A DNA stretch of 37,618 bases from BTRF01 sp036986255 (GCA_036986255.1 BTRF01000002.1:1-37618), one strand, 5' to 3'; counted from the first letter of the stretch, positions 21,731-29,559 are shown. The notes: generated by a model from the sequence alone, not told the origin. Program-made: numbers and translations.

Positions 21731-22270
21731 ATGATGAAGCAGGTTTTAGAGCACTTTTGGCAGCACCTCTCATCTCTAGGTGTAAGAAACGGTTTCCAGC
21801 TTACATTTCACGTGGGGTTGAAATCCAGCAAGTGCTTTAGCTACCCCCCAGTACGGCTTTGGGCTTTAAGAAGGTACTCAAATCTGGGTGACTCAACGAG
21901 GCTTCTCTTGAAGAGCCACATTAGTATCCCATCCGAAGGCCTAAAAGACATTCTCTCTCAGATTTGTGACGAGCTTGGAGAGGATAGCGGGGATACTGAT
22001 GGTTTTGCTGTTTTCGATTCAGTTCTGCAGGTGGTAGCAAATTTCGCTGCTTTCATGAGCGACGCTGCAGTACTTCGATTTCAGCTAAATATAAACTACT
22101 TCCCTGGGTTCGCAGGTCCTAAGATCGACCTTTGGATCTATGACGTTGATGAGCAATATGGGGAATTTTCCCTTCCTGGATGTCTTTTTCTTTCCAGCAG
22201 TAAAGAAGATTTCCTGGAGGCCTTCGATGAGGTCATTGCTCAAGTTCGAGTCAGATTGTGGGGTGTTTGA
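21731..22270 (+). CDS. Hypothetical protein
   Basis: 179 residues from ATG 21731 (a second ATG follows at once), with a clear Shine-Dalgarno (AGAAAGGAGA). I do not recognise a family. The protein is soluble, with mixed alpha/beta character and no signal peptide or membrane helix; notable segments are LRFQLNINYFPG and KIDLWIYDVDEQYGEF. A strong terminator follows the stop, so it is a single-gene unit. Shine-Dalgarno, promoter and terminator together make it a credible gene despite no recognisable homology. Confidence 0.7.
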   Translation: MMKQVLEHFWQHLSSLGVRNGFQLTFHVGLKSSKCFSYPPVRLWALRRYSNLGDSTRLLLKSHISIPSEGLKDILSQICDELGEDSGDTDGFAVFDSVLQVVANFAAFMSDAAVLRFQLNINYFPGFAGPKIDLWIYDVDEQYGEFSLPGCLFLSSSKEDFLEAFDEVIAQVRVRLWGV

Positions 22271-22275
22271 TTTAA

Positions 22276-22310
22276 GCCTCTCTGCATTAACTGTGGGAGG
22301 CTTTTCCTTT
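22276..22310 (+). terminator. Intrinsic terminator after the gene at 21731
   Basis: Stem GCCTCTC/GGGAGGC (one G-T pair) with a 12-nt loop, then TTTTCCTTT. Confidence 0.82.
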
Positions 22311-22329
22311 ATATGGGGAGTGGAGATAG

Positions 22330-22335
22330 TATAAT
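22330..22335 (+). promoter_or_regulatory. -10 box of the second GIY-YIG gene
   Basis: Perfect TATAAT. It lies inside the upstream part of the open frame, which rules out the ATG at 22313 as the start. Confidence 0.5.
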
Positions 22336-22378
22336 TGTATTGTTAACCGTTCCCCGGTACTTGCCTTGTTATTTCTGT

Positions 22379-22615
22379 GTGTATTACGTCTACGTTCTGC
22401 AAAGTGATAGCGACGCCAACCTTTACATTGGTTCGACTTCAAACCTGAAGAAGCGGTTGGCGGATCACCAGGTGGGAAGAGTTGAAGCGACGAAGTACAG
22501 GAGACCTCTTCGCCTCGTTTACTACGAGGCGAGCTTGAGTAAAGACAAGACGTATAACCGAGAAAAATACTTCAAGACCGGCTTCGGTCGAAGATTCTTA
22601 AAGAACAGGATATAA
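22379..22615 (+). CDS. Small GIY-YIG domain protein
   Basis: 78 residues if GTG 22379 is used. The frame is open from ATG 22313, but a TATAAT at 22330 lies downstream of it and the residues before VYYVYVLQ do not look conserved. GIY-YIG signature: VYYVYVLQSD...LYIGSTSNLKKRL, then the conserved Glu region NREKYFKTGFGRRFLKNRI. This C-terminal KYFKTG pattern is typical of the many single-domain GIY-YIG proteins in Patescibacteria. Function unproven; nuclease-like fold. It follows a terminator and precedes tRNA-Asn, whose upstream region it may share. The other GIY-YIG gene in the window also sits next to a tRNA. Confidence 0.8.
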   Translation: MYYVYVLQSDSDANLYIGSTSNLKKRLADHQVGRVEATKYRRPLRLVYYEASLSKDKTYNREKYFKTGFGRRFLKNRI

Positions 22616-22666
22616 TAAATTGGTGTAAATCCCTCCCGCAACGTCTCACATGCTGGTAGCAGTCTC

Positions 22667-22703
22667 GCCTGCCATGCCAGCAAGCTCGTCTTGCGTGGCG
22701 GGC
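22667..22703. other. 11-bp hairpin before tRNA-Asn
   Basis: GCCTGCCATGC (22667-22677) pairs with GCGTGGCGGGC (22693-22703) with two G-T pairs and a 15-nt loop. It lies within the predicted precursor of tRNA-Asn, whose likely -10 is TATAAT at 22611-22616. Confidence 0.6.
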
Positions 22704-22707
22704 ACGG

Positions 22708-22782
22708 TCCCCGGTAGCTCAATGGTAGAGCGCCCGCCTGTTAAGCGGAAGGTTGCTGGTTCGAATCCAGCCCGGGGAGCCA
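22708..22782 (+). tRNA. tRNA-Asn(GUU)
   Basis: Acceptor TCCCCGG/CCGGGGA, D-arm AGCTCAATGGTAGAGC, anticodon loop CTGTTAA (anticodon GUU) with one C-A mismatch at the top of the stem, T-loop TTCGAAT, discriminator G and encoded CCA. Confidence 0.92.
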
Positions 22783-22889
22783 CAGCACTAGCACATTCAA
22801 CGCTTGAACATCTTGGACGCAATTGAACTTTTTGGATGATTTCTGCTGAACCTTTTATACCAAGTCTAGTGAAATAAGGGAGTTATTGA

Positions 22890-22992
22890 ATACTACTAAT
22901 TCACTACTAATGCTGTTAATTTTAGTGATAAAAGTCCAGGTGCTTGTAATATACTACTAATTTTGGTATTTTTAGTAGGTAATTAGTAGTAT
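22890..22992. promoter_or_regulatory. Operator-like array upstream of fic
   Basis: ATACTACTAATT occurs exactly at 22890-22901 and 22951-22962, and its exact reverse complement AATTAGTAGTAT is at 22981-22992. A variant CACTACTAAT at 22902-22911 starts about one helical turn after the first copy. The inverted copy overlaps the likely -10 (TATGAT 22990-22995), 8 nt before the fic ATG. This layout fits autoregulation by the winged-helix domain of the Fic protein. The rest of 22783-23003 is AT-rich with no gene. Confidence 0.65.
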
Positions 22993-23003
22993 GATGTTTA
23001 TTT

Positions 23004-24350
23004 ATGGTTTCTAAAGCGCCAGGTTTGGAAAAATTAAATTTTAAAATTATAAACAAAGGTCTCCGGTCTGAGGAGATGGTAAAGCTTATCAGACAAGCTC
23101 AAGAAAAGTATATTTACTGGGATAAGTTCAAACACCTCCCAATGCCCAAAGGGTTTACGCCCGAGGAAGCTTGGTTAAATCTTAAACTTACTAGATTTAC
23201 AAATCGAGAAAAAATTCCTGTAATGTCGGTTGATGGTAAACCTTTCTTCTTTAATATTACTAAAAAAATGTTTCAACGATTAAGTGTGATAGATTCCAAT
23301 ACAAGTGGTTTTATCAGCACAGAGTTTGGTAGACCTACAGAATCTCAAAAGTCTCAGTTGATTATTAGTGGTCTATCGGAGGAGGCAATTGCTTCGAGTC
23401 AGATCGAAGGAGCTAATACTTCCCGCAAGGTTGCTAAGGAGATGATTCTGACTAACAGAAAACCTAAAACCCACGGGGAGCAGATGATTATAAATAATTA
23501 CAAGGTTATGCAGATGTTGGACGACCTTAAGGACCTTAACCTTAGTTTGGGAATGCTTTTGGACATTCAAAAGCAAATCACAATCGGGACACTTGAGAAT
23601 GAGGATGAAGCAGGAAGATTAAGGACCGATGAGGACCGAATTGTTGTATCGGATTCTCTTACCGGAGAGGTTGTATTCATCCCACCCTCTGAAAAGAAGC
23701 TAAAGAAGGAGTTAAAGCGGTTAATAAACTACGCTAATAAGAAGGAGAGCGATGCAGAATTTTTGCACCCTGTGATTAAAGCTTCTATCCTCCATTTTTG
23801 GCTGGCGTATTTGCATCCTTTCGTAGATGGTAACGGGAGAACTGCAAGAGCCATCTTCTACTGGTATTTGCTTAAGCACAACTATTGGTTGTTTCAATAT
23901 TTGTCGGTATCGAGAATAATCAAAAATTCGAGACAACAATACGACAGAGCATTCTTATATTCCGAACTTGACGATAATGACTTTACTTACTTTCTTTCAT
24001 ACAATCTGAAAGCGGTTGTGCTTGCGATCAAAGATTTTCTTAAACACTATAGAAAAAAGCTGAAGGAAGAAGCTTTTGCTGAACAAATTAAAAAACGTGT
24101 TAGCGACTTGAACGGGCGGCAGATTTTACTTCTTCGGTATTGGAACGATAACCCAAATAAGACGGTAGATATTAACAAACACCGGGTTAAACACGGTGTT
24201 GCTTATCAAACTGCTAGAACTGACCTCTTGGGTTTAGTTGAGAAGGGTTATTGCACACAATGGGAAATAAAAGGAGAAAAAAAGTCAAAGTATGAATACG
24301 TTTCGAACAGAGTTGCTGTAAGGTCATTGTTTAAAGACTTGAACCGATAG
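23004..24350 (+). CDS. Fic family protein with C-terminal winged helix
   Basis: 448 residues from ATG 23004. Fic N-terminal region (about 20-200) includes the class II inhibitory helix motif SSQIEG (131-136; S/T-x3-E-G). The Fic core holds the active-site loop HPFVDGNGRTAR (271-282), complete with the catalytic His, so AMPylation or related nucleotide transfer is expected, restrained by the inhibitory Glu. The C-terminal part (about 365-440; YQTARTDLLGLVEKG) is a winged-helix-type DNA-binding domain. The coding sequence is clearly richer in A+T than dnaG-rpoD, suggesting horizontal gain. No separate antitoxin gene is adjacent. The upstream inverted/direct repeats are the probable binding sites. 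Target unknown. Confidence 0.93.
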   Translation: MVSKAPGLEKLNFKIINKGLRSEEMVKLIRQAQEKYIYWDKFKHLPMPKGFTPEEAWLNLKLTRFTNREKIPVMSVDGKPFFFNITKKMFQRLSVIDSNTSGFISTEFGRPTESQKSQLIISGLSEEAIASSQIEGANTSRKVAKEMILTNRKPKTHGEQMIINNYKVMQMLDDLKDLNLSLGMLLDIQKQITIGTLENEDEAGRLRTDEDRIVVSDSLTGEVVFIPPSEKKLKKELKRLINYANKKESDAEFLHPVIKASILHFWLAYLHPFVDGNGRTARAIFYWYLLKHNYWLFQYLSVSRIIKNSRQQYDRAFLYSELDDNDFTYFLSYNLKAVVLAIKDFLKHYRKKLKEEAFAEQIKKRVSDLNGRQILLLRYWNDNPNKTVDINKHRVKHGVAYQTARTDLLGLVEKGYCTQWEIKGEKKSKYEYVSNRVAVRSLFKDLNR

Positions 24351-24432
24351 ATTTATTGTTCCTGAGCTTGGGAATTAGTTTTCGCTTTTCTAGTTCCTTC
24401 TATCATTTAGGCAAGAAATCTTGAGTGATTTC

Positions 24433-24484
24433 AGGTCTGGTAAGCTCATCTCGGCTGTCCTAAATGCGTCAAGCAAGGGGAGCC
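24433..24484 (-). repeat. ~50 bp repeat, copy A (after fic)
   Basis: Shares CTGGTAAG and the block TCCTAAATGCGTCAAGCAAGGGGAG with copies B and C. On the minus strand it keeps TTGACG (24472-24467), but the second box is changed to TGAGCT (18 bp apart). The 349-bp gap 24351-24699 holds no gene: it contains this copy, a hairpin, and the promoter and leader of the helicase gene. Confidence 0.8.
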
Positions 24485-24485
24485 A

Positions 24486-24516
24486 TCCTTCGCTAAAGCT
24501 ACGGAATGGCGAAGGA
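24486..24516. other. Hairpin after repeat copy A
   Basis: TCCTTCGC (24486-24493) pairs perfectly with GCGAAGGA (24509-24516); loop of 15 nt, no T-run. Confidence 0.6.
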
Positions 24517-24545
24517 CACCCCCAACACCCAAGACACCCTATAGG

Positions 24546-24574
24546 TTGATAATCATGTTAAGACGTGTTACACT
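24546..24574 (+). promoter_or_regulatory. Promoter of the DEAD-box helicase gene
   Basis: -35 TTGATA (24546-24551), 17 bp, -10 TACACT (24569-24574). The predicted start near 24581 leaves an untranslated leader of about 119 nt, unusually long for this window and reminiscent of cold-shock helicase mRNAs. Confidence 0.5.
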
Positions 24575-24699
24575 TCTTTCCGTTAGCTTTAAATACTGAT
24601 CAGTAGTTAATACTGATTTGAGCCGGTTTACTTGGTTTAGGTACTCGTATCTTCCCCTCTTTGAATCGTCTCCTTTTAAAAGCCATCGAAATATTAAAT

Positions 24700-25911
24700 A
24701 TGAGAAATTTTAAACGCGGTCATTCCCGTGGTTTTCGCGGGCAAAACAATAGATCGTTTGGTCGGCATCGGTCAAACAGATCAGGTGGTCGAGGTGGATA
24801 CCGGAACAAGGGTGCTTCTTTGGACCCGCTTATGTTCGTCAAGAAGGCTGTTGATGTTGCCGAAATACCGTATGTATCAGCGAACAGGTTTTCGGACTTC
24901 CCTTTGGATGAAACTGTGAAAAAGAATGTACTGGCCCGCGGCTTTGACAAGCCTACCCCGATTCAAGATCAGGCGATACTCCCCATACTGGAAGGAAGGG
25001 ATCTGGTTGGCGTTGCCAACACGGGAACTGGAAAAACTGCGGCTTTTTTACTGCCTTTGATTACGAAGGTATCAAAGGATCGAAGCCAGAAGGTTTTGAT
25101 CGTAACGCCTACCCGTGAACTGGCGGCGCAGATCCAAGACGAACTTAAGCTATTTAGTTTGGGTATGGGTATTTACTCAACACTATGCATCGGCGGTACC
25201 TCGCTGAACAAACAGGCGCGAGGGTTGTCGAAACGACCTAATTTTGTGATCGGAACCCCAGGAAGAATCAAGGATTTGGAGAGGCGGCGAATTTCGAACC
25301 TAACCCACTACAGAAATGTGGTACTGGATGAGGTTGACCGCATGTTGGATATGGGGTTTATCCACGATATCCGGCACATTATTTCGTTTTTACCAAAGAG
25401 TCGTCAATCCTTGTTCTTCGCGGCAACGATGCCAAAGGAAACCAAGGTGGTAATGCAGAGCTTTTTAACCGATCCAGTAACAGTGTCGGTGAAAATCGGG
25501 ACGACTTGTCGAAATGTTGATCAGGACATAGTTCGAACTCGGGGCAAAAACAAACTTGAGGTCCTCCACCAGCTGTTGATCAAAAAGGAATTTAGGAAGG
25601 TTTTGGTTTTTGGCCGGACCAAGTGGGGAGTGAGCAAACTTGAGGCAAGTCTAACCAAGAGAGGTTTTAAGGCCGCGTCGATTCATGGCAACAAGAGCCA
25701 GGGGCAGAGGCTGCGGGCTTTGAAGATGTTAGAGAATAGCGAGGTTCAGATTTTACTAGCCACAGATGTGGCCTCTAGAGGGCTTGACATAGAAAATGTG
25801 ACCCATGTCATCAACTATGATGTGCCAGGAACATATAATGATTATGTGCATCGGATAGGCCGAACAGGAAGAGCGGGGAAAAAGGGTGTGGCGCTGACTT
25901 TTATTGACTGA
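24700..25911 (+). CDS. DEAD-box RNA helicase with N-terminal RG-rich tail
   Basis: 403 residues from ATG 24700; an upstream TTG at 24661 is in frame but adds a hydrophobic stretch unlike the family. An Arg/Gly-rich basic tail (about 4-40; repeated RGF, GGRGG, SGR) precedes the helicase core. Motifs: Q motif (FDKPTPIQDQ), Walker A ANTGTGKT (106-113), PTRELA, TPGR, motif II VLDEVDRML (DEVD instead of DEAD), motif III AAT, ARGLDI and HRIGRTGRAG. It ends soon after motif VI with no C-terminal extension, so RNA contacts may come from the N-terminal tail. Probable role: RNA unwinding in ribosome assembly or decay, perhaps in the cold. No Shine-Dalgarno sequence. Confidence 0.93.
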   Translation: MRNFKRGHSRGFRGQNNRSFGRHRSNRSGGRGGYRNKGASLDPLMFVKKAVDVAEIPYVSANRFSDFPLDETVKKNVLARGFDKPTPIQDQAILPILEGRDLVGVANTGTGKTAAFLLPLITKVSKDRSQKVLIVTPTRELAAQIQDELKLFSLGMGIYSTLCIGGTSLNKQARGLSKRPNFVIGTPGRIKDLERRRISNLTHYRNVVLDEVDRMLDMGFIHDIRHIISFLPKSRQSLFFAATMPKETKVVMQSFLTDPVTVSVKIGTTCRNVDQDIVRTRGKNKLEVLHQLLIKKEFRKVLVFGRTKWGVSKLEASLTKRGFKAASIHGNKSQGQRLRALKMLENSEVQILLATDVASRGLDIENVTHVINYDVPGTYNDYVHRIGRTGRAGKKGVALTFID

Positions 25912-25950
25912 GTATATCCGTATTAAGCTCAATTTTCTTGTTGCAAAATA

Positions 25951-26005
25951 AGTCCATCTGGTAAGTTTATTTCAGGTTTTCCAAGTGCGTTAAGCAAGGG
26001 GAGCC
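25951..26005 (-). repeat. ~50 bp repeat, copy B (after the helicase gene)
   Basis: Same element as copies A and C. On the minus strand TTAACG (25993-25988), 18 bp, TAAACT (25969-25964) form a promoter-like pair pointing back into the helicase gene. Confidence 0.8.
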
Positions 26006-26030
26006 GCTACTCTTAACTTCACTTCTCTTC

Positions 26031-26039
26031 TGATATAAT
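26031..26039 (+). promoter_or_regulatory. Extended -10 of the nucleoside hydrolase gene; predicted leaderless start
   Basis: TGATATAAT is a perfect extended -10, followed by 6 nt and ATG at 26046; no Shine-Dalgarno sequence. Confidence 0.6.
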
Positions 26040-26045
26040 TTTTTC

Positions 26046-26975
26046 ATGGTTAAAGTTCACCTTGATACAGATTTGGGCGGTGACCCCGACGATTTGTGCG
26101 CCTTAGCTCTGCTTCTAAGGTGGCCCGATGTTGAGATAACGGGTGTTACAACAGTGTCTGATGAGAATGGCAGACGAGCGGGGTACACAAAGTATGCTTT
26201 GCAAATAGCGGGGAAAGATAATATCTCAGTCAAGTCTGGTGCTGATGTTTCCGACGGTTACTATCGTCACAAACCAAAATACCCGGTAGAAGAGAAGTTT
26301 TGGCCAGAAGCTATACAACCTTTCCCAAGCCCGCTGGATGAGGCTTTAAAACTTCTAAAACAGAGCATCGAGCAAGATGCGATTGTTATAACAATCGGCC
26401 CATATACGAACTTGGCCCTTTTAGACCAAAAGTACCCAGGTATACTGCAAAGGGCAAATATCTATCTCATGGGTGGATATATTTATCCAGTAAGAGAAGG
26501 ATTTCCCAGGTGGCGTAATGTCGTGGACTACAATACACAGGTTGATGTAAACTCAGCAAAACACGTGCTTGAGAATTCATCTCCGACTCTTATTCCAGTG
26601 TCGGTGACGGTTGAAACTGCTTTGCGAAGGGCATATTTACCTGGACTCAGAAAATCTGGAAAGCTGGGAGATTTAATGGCATTTCAAGCGGAGGCGGAAA
26701 ACAACTCTGCACACAATGATGAAAAGTTTGGGAAGACTTGCAAGGGCTTACCGGAAGATATTCTTAACTTTCAACACGATTCTTTAGCATGTGCGGCGGC
26801 ACTTGGTTGGGATGGTGTGAAATTTGAAGAAATACCCCTCAAGTTTGAGTTAAAAGACGGTTGGCTAAACGAAGTTGTTGCTGCGCAAGGTAAAAAAACA
26901 AAGGTTGTGACAAAGGTAGATGGGGACAGGTTTAATGAGTTTTGGTTTGAAACAGTAACTGCTCGATTGGATTGA
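26046..26975 (+). CDS. Inosine-uridine preferring nucleoside hydrolase family protein
   Basis: 309 residues. The calcium-binding N-terminal Asp cluster is present: VHLDTDLGGDPDD (residues 4-16), close to the family's DTDxxxDD. Further family features are TITIGPYTNL-type sequence (VITIGPYTNLALL), IYLMGGYI, VDYNTQVD (NxxxD region) and the catalytic-pocket NFQHDSLA, with His-Asp as in IU-nucleoside hydrolases. It cleaves the N-glycosidic bond of ribonucleosides and so salvages bases and ribose, useful to a host-dependent cell. Cytoplasmic, no signal peptide. Flanked on both sides by copies B and C of the ~50 bp repeat. The insertion with PVEEKFWPEAIQPFPSP may shift substrate choice. Confidence 0.9.
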   Translation: MVKVHLDTDLGGDPDDLCALALLLRWPDVEITGVTTVSDENGRRAGYTKYALQIAGKDNISVKSGADVSDGYYRHKPKYPVEEKFWPEAIQPFPSPLDEALKLLKQSIEQDAIVITIGPYTNLALLDQKYPGILQRANIYLMGGYIYPVREGFPRWRNVVDYNTQVDVNSAKHVLENSSPTLIPVSVTVETALRRAYLPGLRKSGKLGDLMAFQAEAENNSAHNDEKFGKTCKGLPEDILNFQHDSLACAAALGWDGVKFEEIPLKFELKDGWLNEVVAAQGKKTKVVTKVDGDRFNEFWFETVTARLD

Positions 26976-27024
26976 GGTCTGGCAAGTTTATTTAAGCCTT
27001 CCTAAATGCGTCAAGCAAGGGGAG
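26974..27024 (-). repeat. ~50 bp repeat, copy C (after the nucleoside hydrolase gene)
   Basis: Starts at the stop codon of the gene. On the minus strand TTGACG (27014-27009), 18 bp, TAAACT (26990-26985) form the best promoter-like pair of the three copies. Confidence 0.82.
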
Positions 27025-27082
27025 TTGCGAAAGATTTGCTCATTTTCCCATAACCAATTAATTCATCCGCGGATTTTCTTCC

Positions 27083-27121
27083 AAAGAAAAAGCCACCTTA
27101 GCGTGATGCCAAGATGGCTTT
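27083..27121 (-). terminator. Terminator of the dehydrogenase-glycosyltransferase operon
   Basis: On the minus strand AAAGCCATCTT pairs with AAGGTGGCTTT (one G-T pair), followed by a T-rich tract (TTTTTCTTT). Confidence 0.82.
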
Positions 27122-27139
27122 AGATTAGCAGGACCGTAC

Positions 27140-28456
27140 TCATGTGGCGAAACCCCCTGGTCCCCCCTCGCGAGTTAGCCAACCCTGCTTGTTCATTGTG
27201 AATATCGCATACCAGCGCAATCCCCACAAGGAAAGCAAGTAAAAGGGGAAAATGGTGAGGTAAACCCACCACGCTTTTCTTGTCTCCCTCATGCCGGGGT
27301 ACGCTCGCACGATTCTAGTCAGCACCGATCCCAACCATAGGATGGCGACAATACCCAGAACCCCCAGACCGTAGGCTTCATGTAAGAGCCACCTGCCATC
27401 TTGAAAGTTCTTCGCGTGTAGTGCAACAATCCCCAACAGCATAAGGGTATTGGTCCAGACGGTGAGCATTTGCCAAGCAGCCAGAGGGCGCTTCCAAATC
27501 CAAAATCTGTCTGGGGGTGAAAGTAGGATCGTATGGAACTGATCAGGAGACGAACGTTCTGAAAAGCTCCTTTCAGTCGCACAGGATAGTGCTCTGACAG
27601 TTCGCCGACTGCCATTACGAAACCAGCGTAGGCGCTGCTTGAAGAGGGTTTTCCAGGTAGGTGGGCTGATCGTCACAGTTTTAGCTGTGCTTTGATAGAC
27701 GCAGCTCCAGCCGGCTTGAAGCAGAAGGCTGGTAAAGCGCCCGTCATCCCCACTAACGCATAGTCTGCCCAGAAACCTTTCTGTAGTTAAGCCTTCCATG
27801 AGAGGCATGGCTGCCTTTCTCCTGTAGGCTACGCAACGCCCACCTAAGACAGTTACCTGACCTCGGGTGGAGAGTGCCGGTACCGTAATTCGATACTTGA
27901 TCAGCTCTACCAAGTGGTTAAAGTAAGTGACTAAAGAAGTATAGGGTTGGAAGATTTGCTGGTCACCAACAACTCCTCCTACCTTTTGATCGGCGAAAGG
28001 TTTGATCAATTCGGGGATAGTATCCGGAGCGGCAAAGGTGTCGCTTTCGATAACTACCACGTACTCGAACCTCGCTTCTTCAATAGCCATTTTTATTGCC
28101 AGCCGCTTTCCTGGGGGAGAAACAAGCACGCGTACATGGCCTCCCCATCGGCTTTGGCACCACTGAGTTACTTCAGGTTCCCTCGAGTCCGTGACAATAA
28201 GGACCTCCCCAACGATATGCCGGGGGTTTCCAAGTACTGAGTTGACGGCCTTTTCAAGGGTACCTTTGTCTTCTTTGTAGGTAGGGATAGCAACGGAGAC
28301 CAGATCCGTGAAGTCATTTCTAACCGGTTTGTAAAACCGGCTATAGACGAACTTCACTCCCCAGACGTACCAGAAGTAAAACAAAATTAAGCTGTATACA
28401 GCGATATACTGGTACGGTTGCAGAAGTCGAAGGACTTCTAGGACGGCAACGATCAT
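27140..28456 (-). CDS. Processive family 2 glycosyltransferase (hyaluronan-synthase-like)
   Basis: 438 residues from ATG 28456, whose ATG overlaps the TGA of the upstream gene (ATGA), a sign of coupling; the longer frame (to 28504) overlaps that gene by 52 bp. An N-terminal membrane helix (about 15-35) leads to a GT-A domain with VSVAIPTYKED, the D-x-D-like VVIESDTF, the acceptor-site SGDDGRFT, and QRLRW, the Q-x-x-R-W signature of processive enzymes. Three to four C-terminal helices follow. The set matches hyaluronan, chitin and cellulose synthase-like enzymes. Pairing with a UDP-glucose/UDP-sugar dehydrogenase suggests a polymer containing uronic acid. Product not provable from sequence. 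Confidence 0.9.
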   Translation of the reverse strand: MIVAVLEVLRLLQPYQYIAVYSLILFYFWYVWGVKFVYSRFYKPVRNDFTDLVSVAIPTYKEDKGTLEKAVNSVLGNPRHIVGEVLIVTDSREPEVTQWCQSRWGGHVRVLVSPPGKRLAIKMAIEEARFEYVVVIESDTFAAPDTIPELIKPFADQKVGGVVGDQQIFQPYTSLVTYFNHLVELIKYRITVPALSTRGQVTVLGGRCVAYRRKAAMPLMEGLTTERFLGRLCVSGDDGRFTSLLLQAGWSCVYQSTAKTVTISPPTWKTLFKQRLRWFRNGSRRTVRALSCATERSFSERSSPDQFHTILLSPPDRFWIWKRPLAAWQMLTVWTNTLMLLGIVALHAKNFQDGRWLLHEAYGLGVLGIVAILWLGSVLTRIVRAYPGMRETRKAWWVYLTIFPFYLLSLWGLRWYAIFTMNKQGWLTREGGPGGFAT

Positions 28457-29415
28457 CGCTCGATTCCCCACTCTTTTTCCGAAATGGTTGGCGATGGTGC
28501 CCATTTATGCCCCTCGATCTGTGCCGGCGGTACTATGCCGTCGGAGGCTAGTCCCTCCAAGGTCTGGTTGACCTTTATCATTGCAGACAACATGGGCATC
28601 TCTACCCCATGCTCCTGAGCGAATCGCAAAAGACCTACGGTGTCTTTAGGCAAGCAGCTGCCTCCGTAAGCTTGGCCTCCGACACAGCCGTAATGAGAAT
28701 TCCAGGCGCTTTCTGATGTATGAGTAGCAATCTCGAGCGCCGGGTTAGCATCTAGCCCGATTTCGCGGGCTAAAAGCCATATCTCGTTGCTGAAGCTAAT
28801 CACGAGTGCATTTCTCAAGTTGTTGATGTACTTGATTAGCTCGGCTTCTACGATAGTTGTTCGGAAGCGTTCTCCACCGAATGGTCGATATGCTTCCTCC
28901 AGGACATGGCCTGACCGTTTGTCTAGTTCTCCGATAACGGTGGCCCATGGATGTCTGAAGTCTTCAGTGCTGCTTCTCGCTCGCAGAAATTCCGGATTGA
29001 AGCAAACACCAAAATCCACCCCCGCAATTTTGCCAGAATACTTCTCCATCAGAGGGATTAGTATTTTGTCAGTTGCGGTCGGTGGTACGGTGGATCGAAC
29101 GACCACAAGGGGCCATTTTTTCTGCAAAGACAGTATCTTCCCCACGGATCCCATTCCGCTGCTTATGTAACGAAGATCAACTTCGCCGTTATCTTCGCCC
29201 GGGGGGGTACTGATGCATACCATGACCGCATCTATATCAGCGGGTACTTCTGTTTTCAGCAAGTCGCTCATAAGAAAAGAATTGTACCCTTGAGCACCAA
29301 GCGTTCTTACTACCTGAACGTTGATGTCTACGAAGATCACTTCGTGGTTCTTTTCAAGCATTCCGATTCCAGTAGCTTGGCCCACGATTCCGCTCCCTAC
29401 GATTAACATCTTCAT
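28453..29415 (-). CDS. UDP-sugar 6-dehydrogenase lacking the C-terminal domain
   Basis: 320 residues with Shine-Dalgarno GAGAGGAG. N-terminal Rossmann domain (MLIVGSGIVGQATG), VCISTPPGEDNGEVD, VVRSTVPPTATD, FNPEFLRARSS and the central helix with AELIKYINNLRNALVISFSNE (K195). The catalytic Cys is C254 in GGSCLPKD. Known UDP-glucose and UDP-ManNAc dehydrogenases have about 390-450 residues, ending in a UDP-binding domain (UDPG_MGDP_dh_C). Here the chain stops about 30 residues after the dimerisation helix, followed by a short charged tail. No frame at the end encodes the missing domain, because the next gene starts at once. Expected product is UDP-glucuronate or a related uronate. Confidence 0.88.
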   Translation of the reverse strand: MKMLIVGSGIVGQATGIGMLEKNHEVIFVDINVQVVRTLGAQGYNSFLMSDLLKTEVPADIDAVMVCISTPPGEDNGEVDLRYISSGMGSVGKILSLQKKWPLVVVRSTVPPTATDKILIPLMEKYSGKIAGVDFGVCFNPEFLRARSSTEDFRHPWATVIGELDKRSGHVLEEAYRPFGGERFRTTIVEAELIKYINNLRNALVISFSNEIWLLAREIGLDANPALEIATHTSESAWNSHYGCVGGQAYGGSCLPKDTVGLLRFAQEHGVEMPMLSAMIKVNQTLEGLASDGIVPPAQIEGHKWAPSPTISEKEWGIER

Positions 29416-29462
29416 TATGTCTCCTCTCTTTCTCTATTTGGTTTTAGGCGTCTCTGGAGAAA

Positions 29463-29491
29463 AGTTTAACACCCCCCATCGGATGAGTCAA
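29463..29491 (-). promoter_or_regulatory. Promoter of the dehydrogenase-glycosyltransferase operon
   Basis: On the minus strand -35 TTGACT (29491-29486), 17 bp, -10 TAAACT (29468-29463), with TG one base before the -10. Leader about 40 nt with a good Shine-Dalgarno sequence. Confidence 0.72.
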
Positions 29492-29544
29492 GCACTATGG
29501 GATGTATAGATCAAGGAGTGGATTTGCCGTTGAGGAAGCGTCTT

Positions 29545-29553
29545 TGCCATAAT
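29545..29553 (+). promoter_or_regulatory. Extended -10 of the gene at 29560; predicted leaderless GTG start
   Basis: -35 TTGCCG (29524-29529), 18 bp, TGCCATAAT (29545-29553), then 6 nt and GTG at 29560. Confidence 0.4.
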
Positions 29554-29559
29554 AAGACC

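Noticed and set aside
23004..24350. Toxin-antitoxin pair
   Set aside because: The Fic protein carries its own inhibitory motif, and no small antitoxin gene lies beside it.
28453..28504. Frameshift as the cause of the short dehydrogenase
   Set aside because: No other frame encodes the missing domain, and the next gene starts on the overlapping ATGA.
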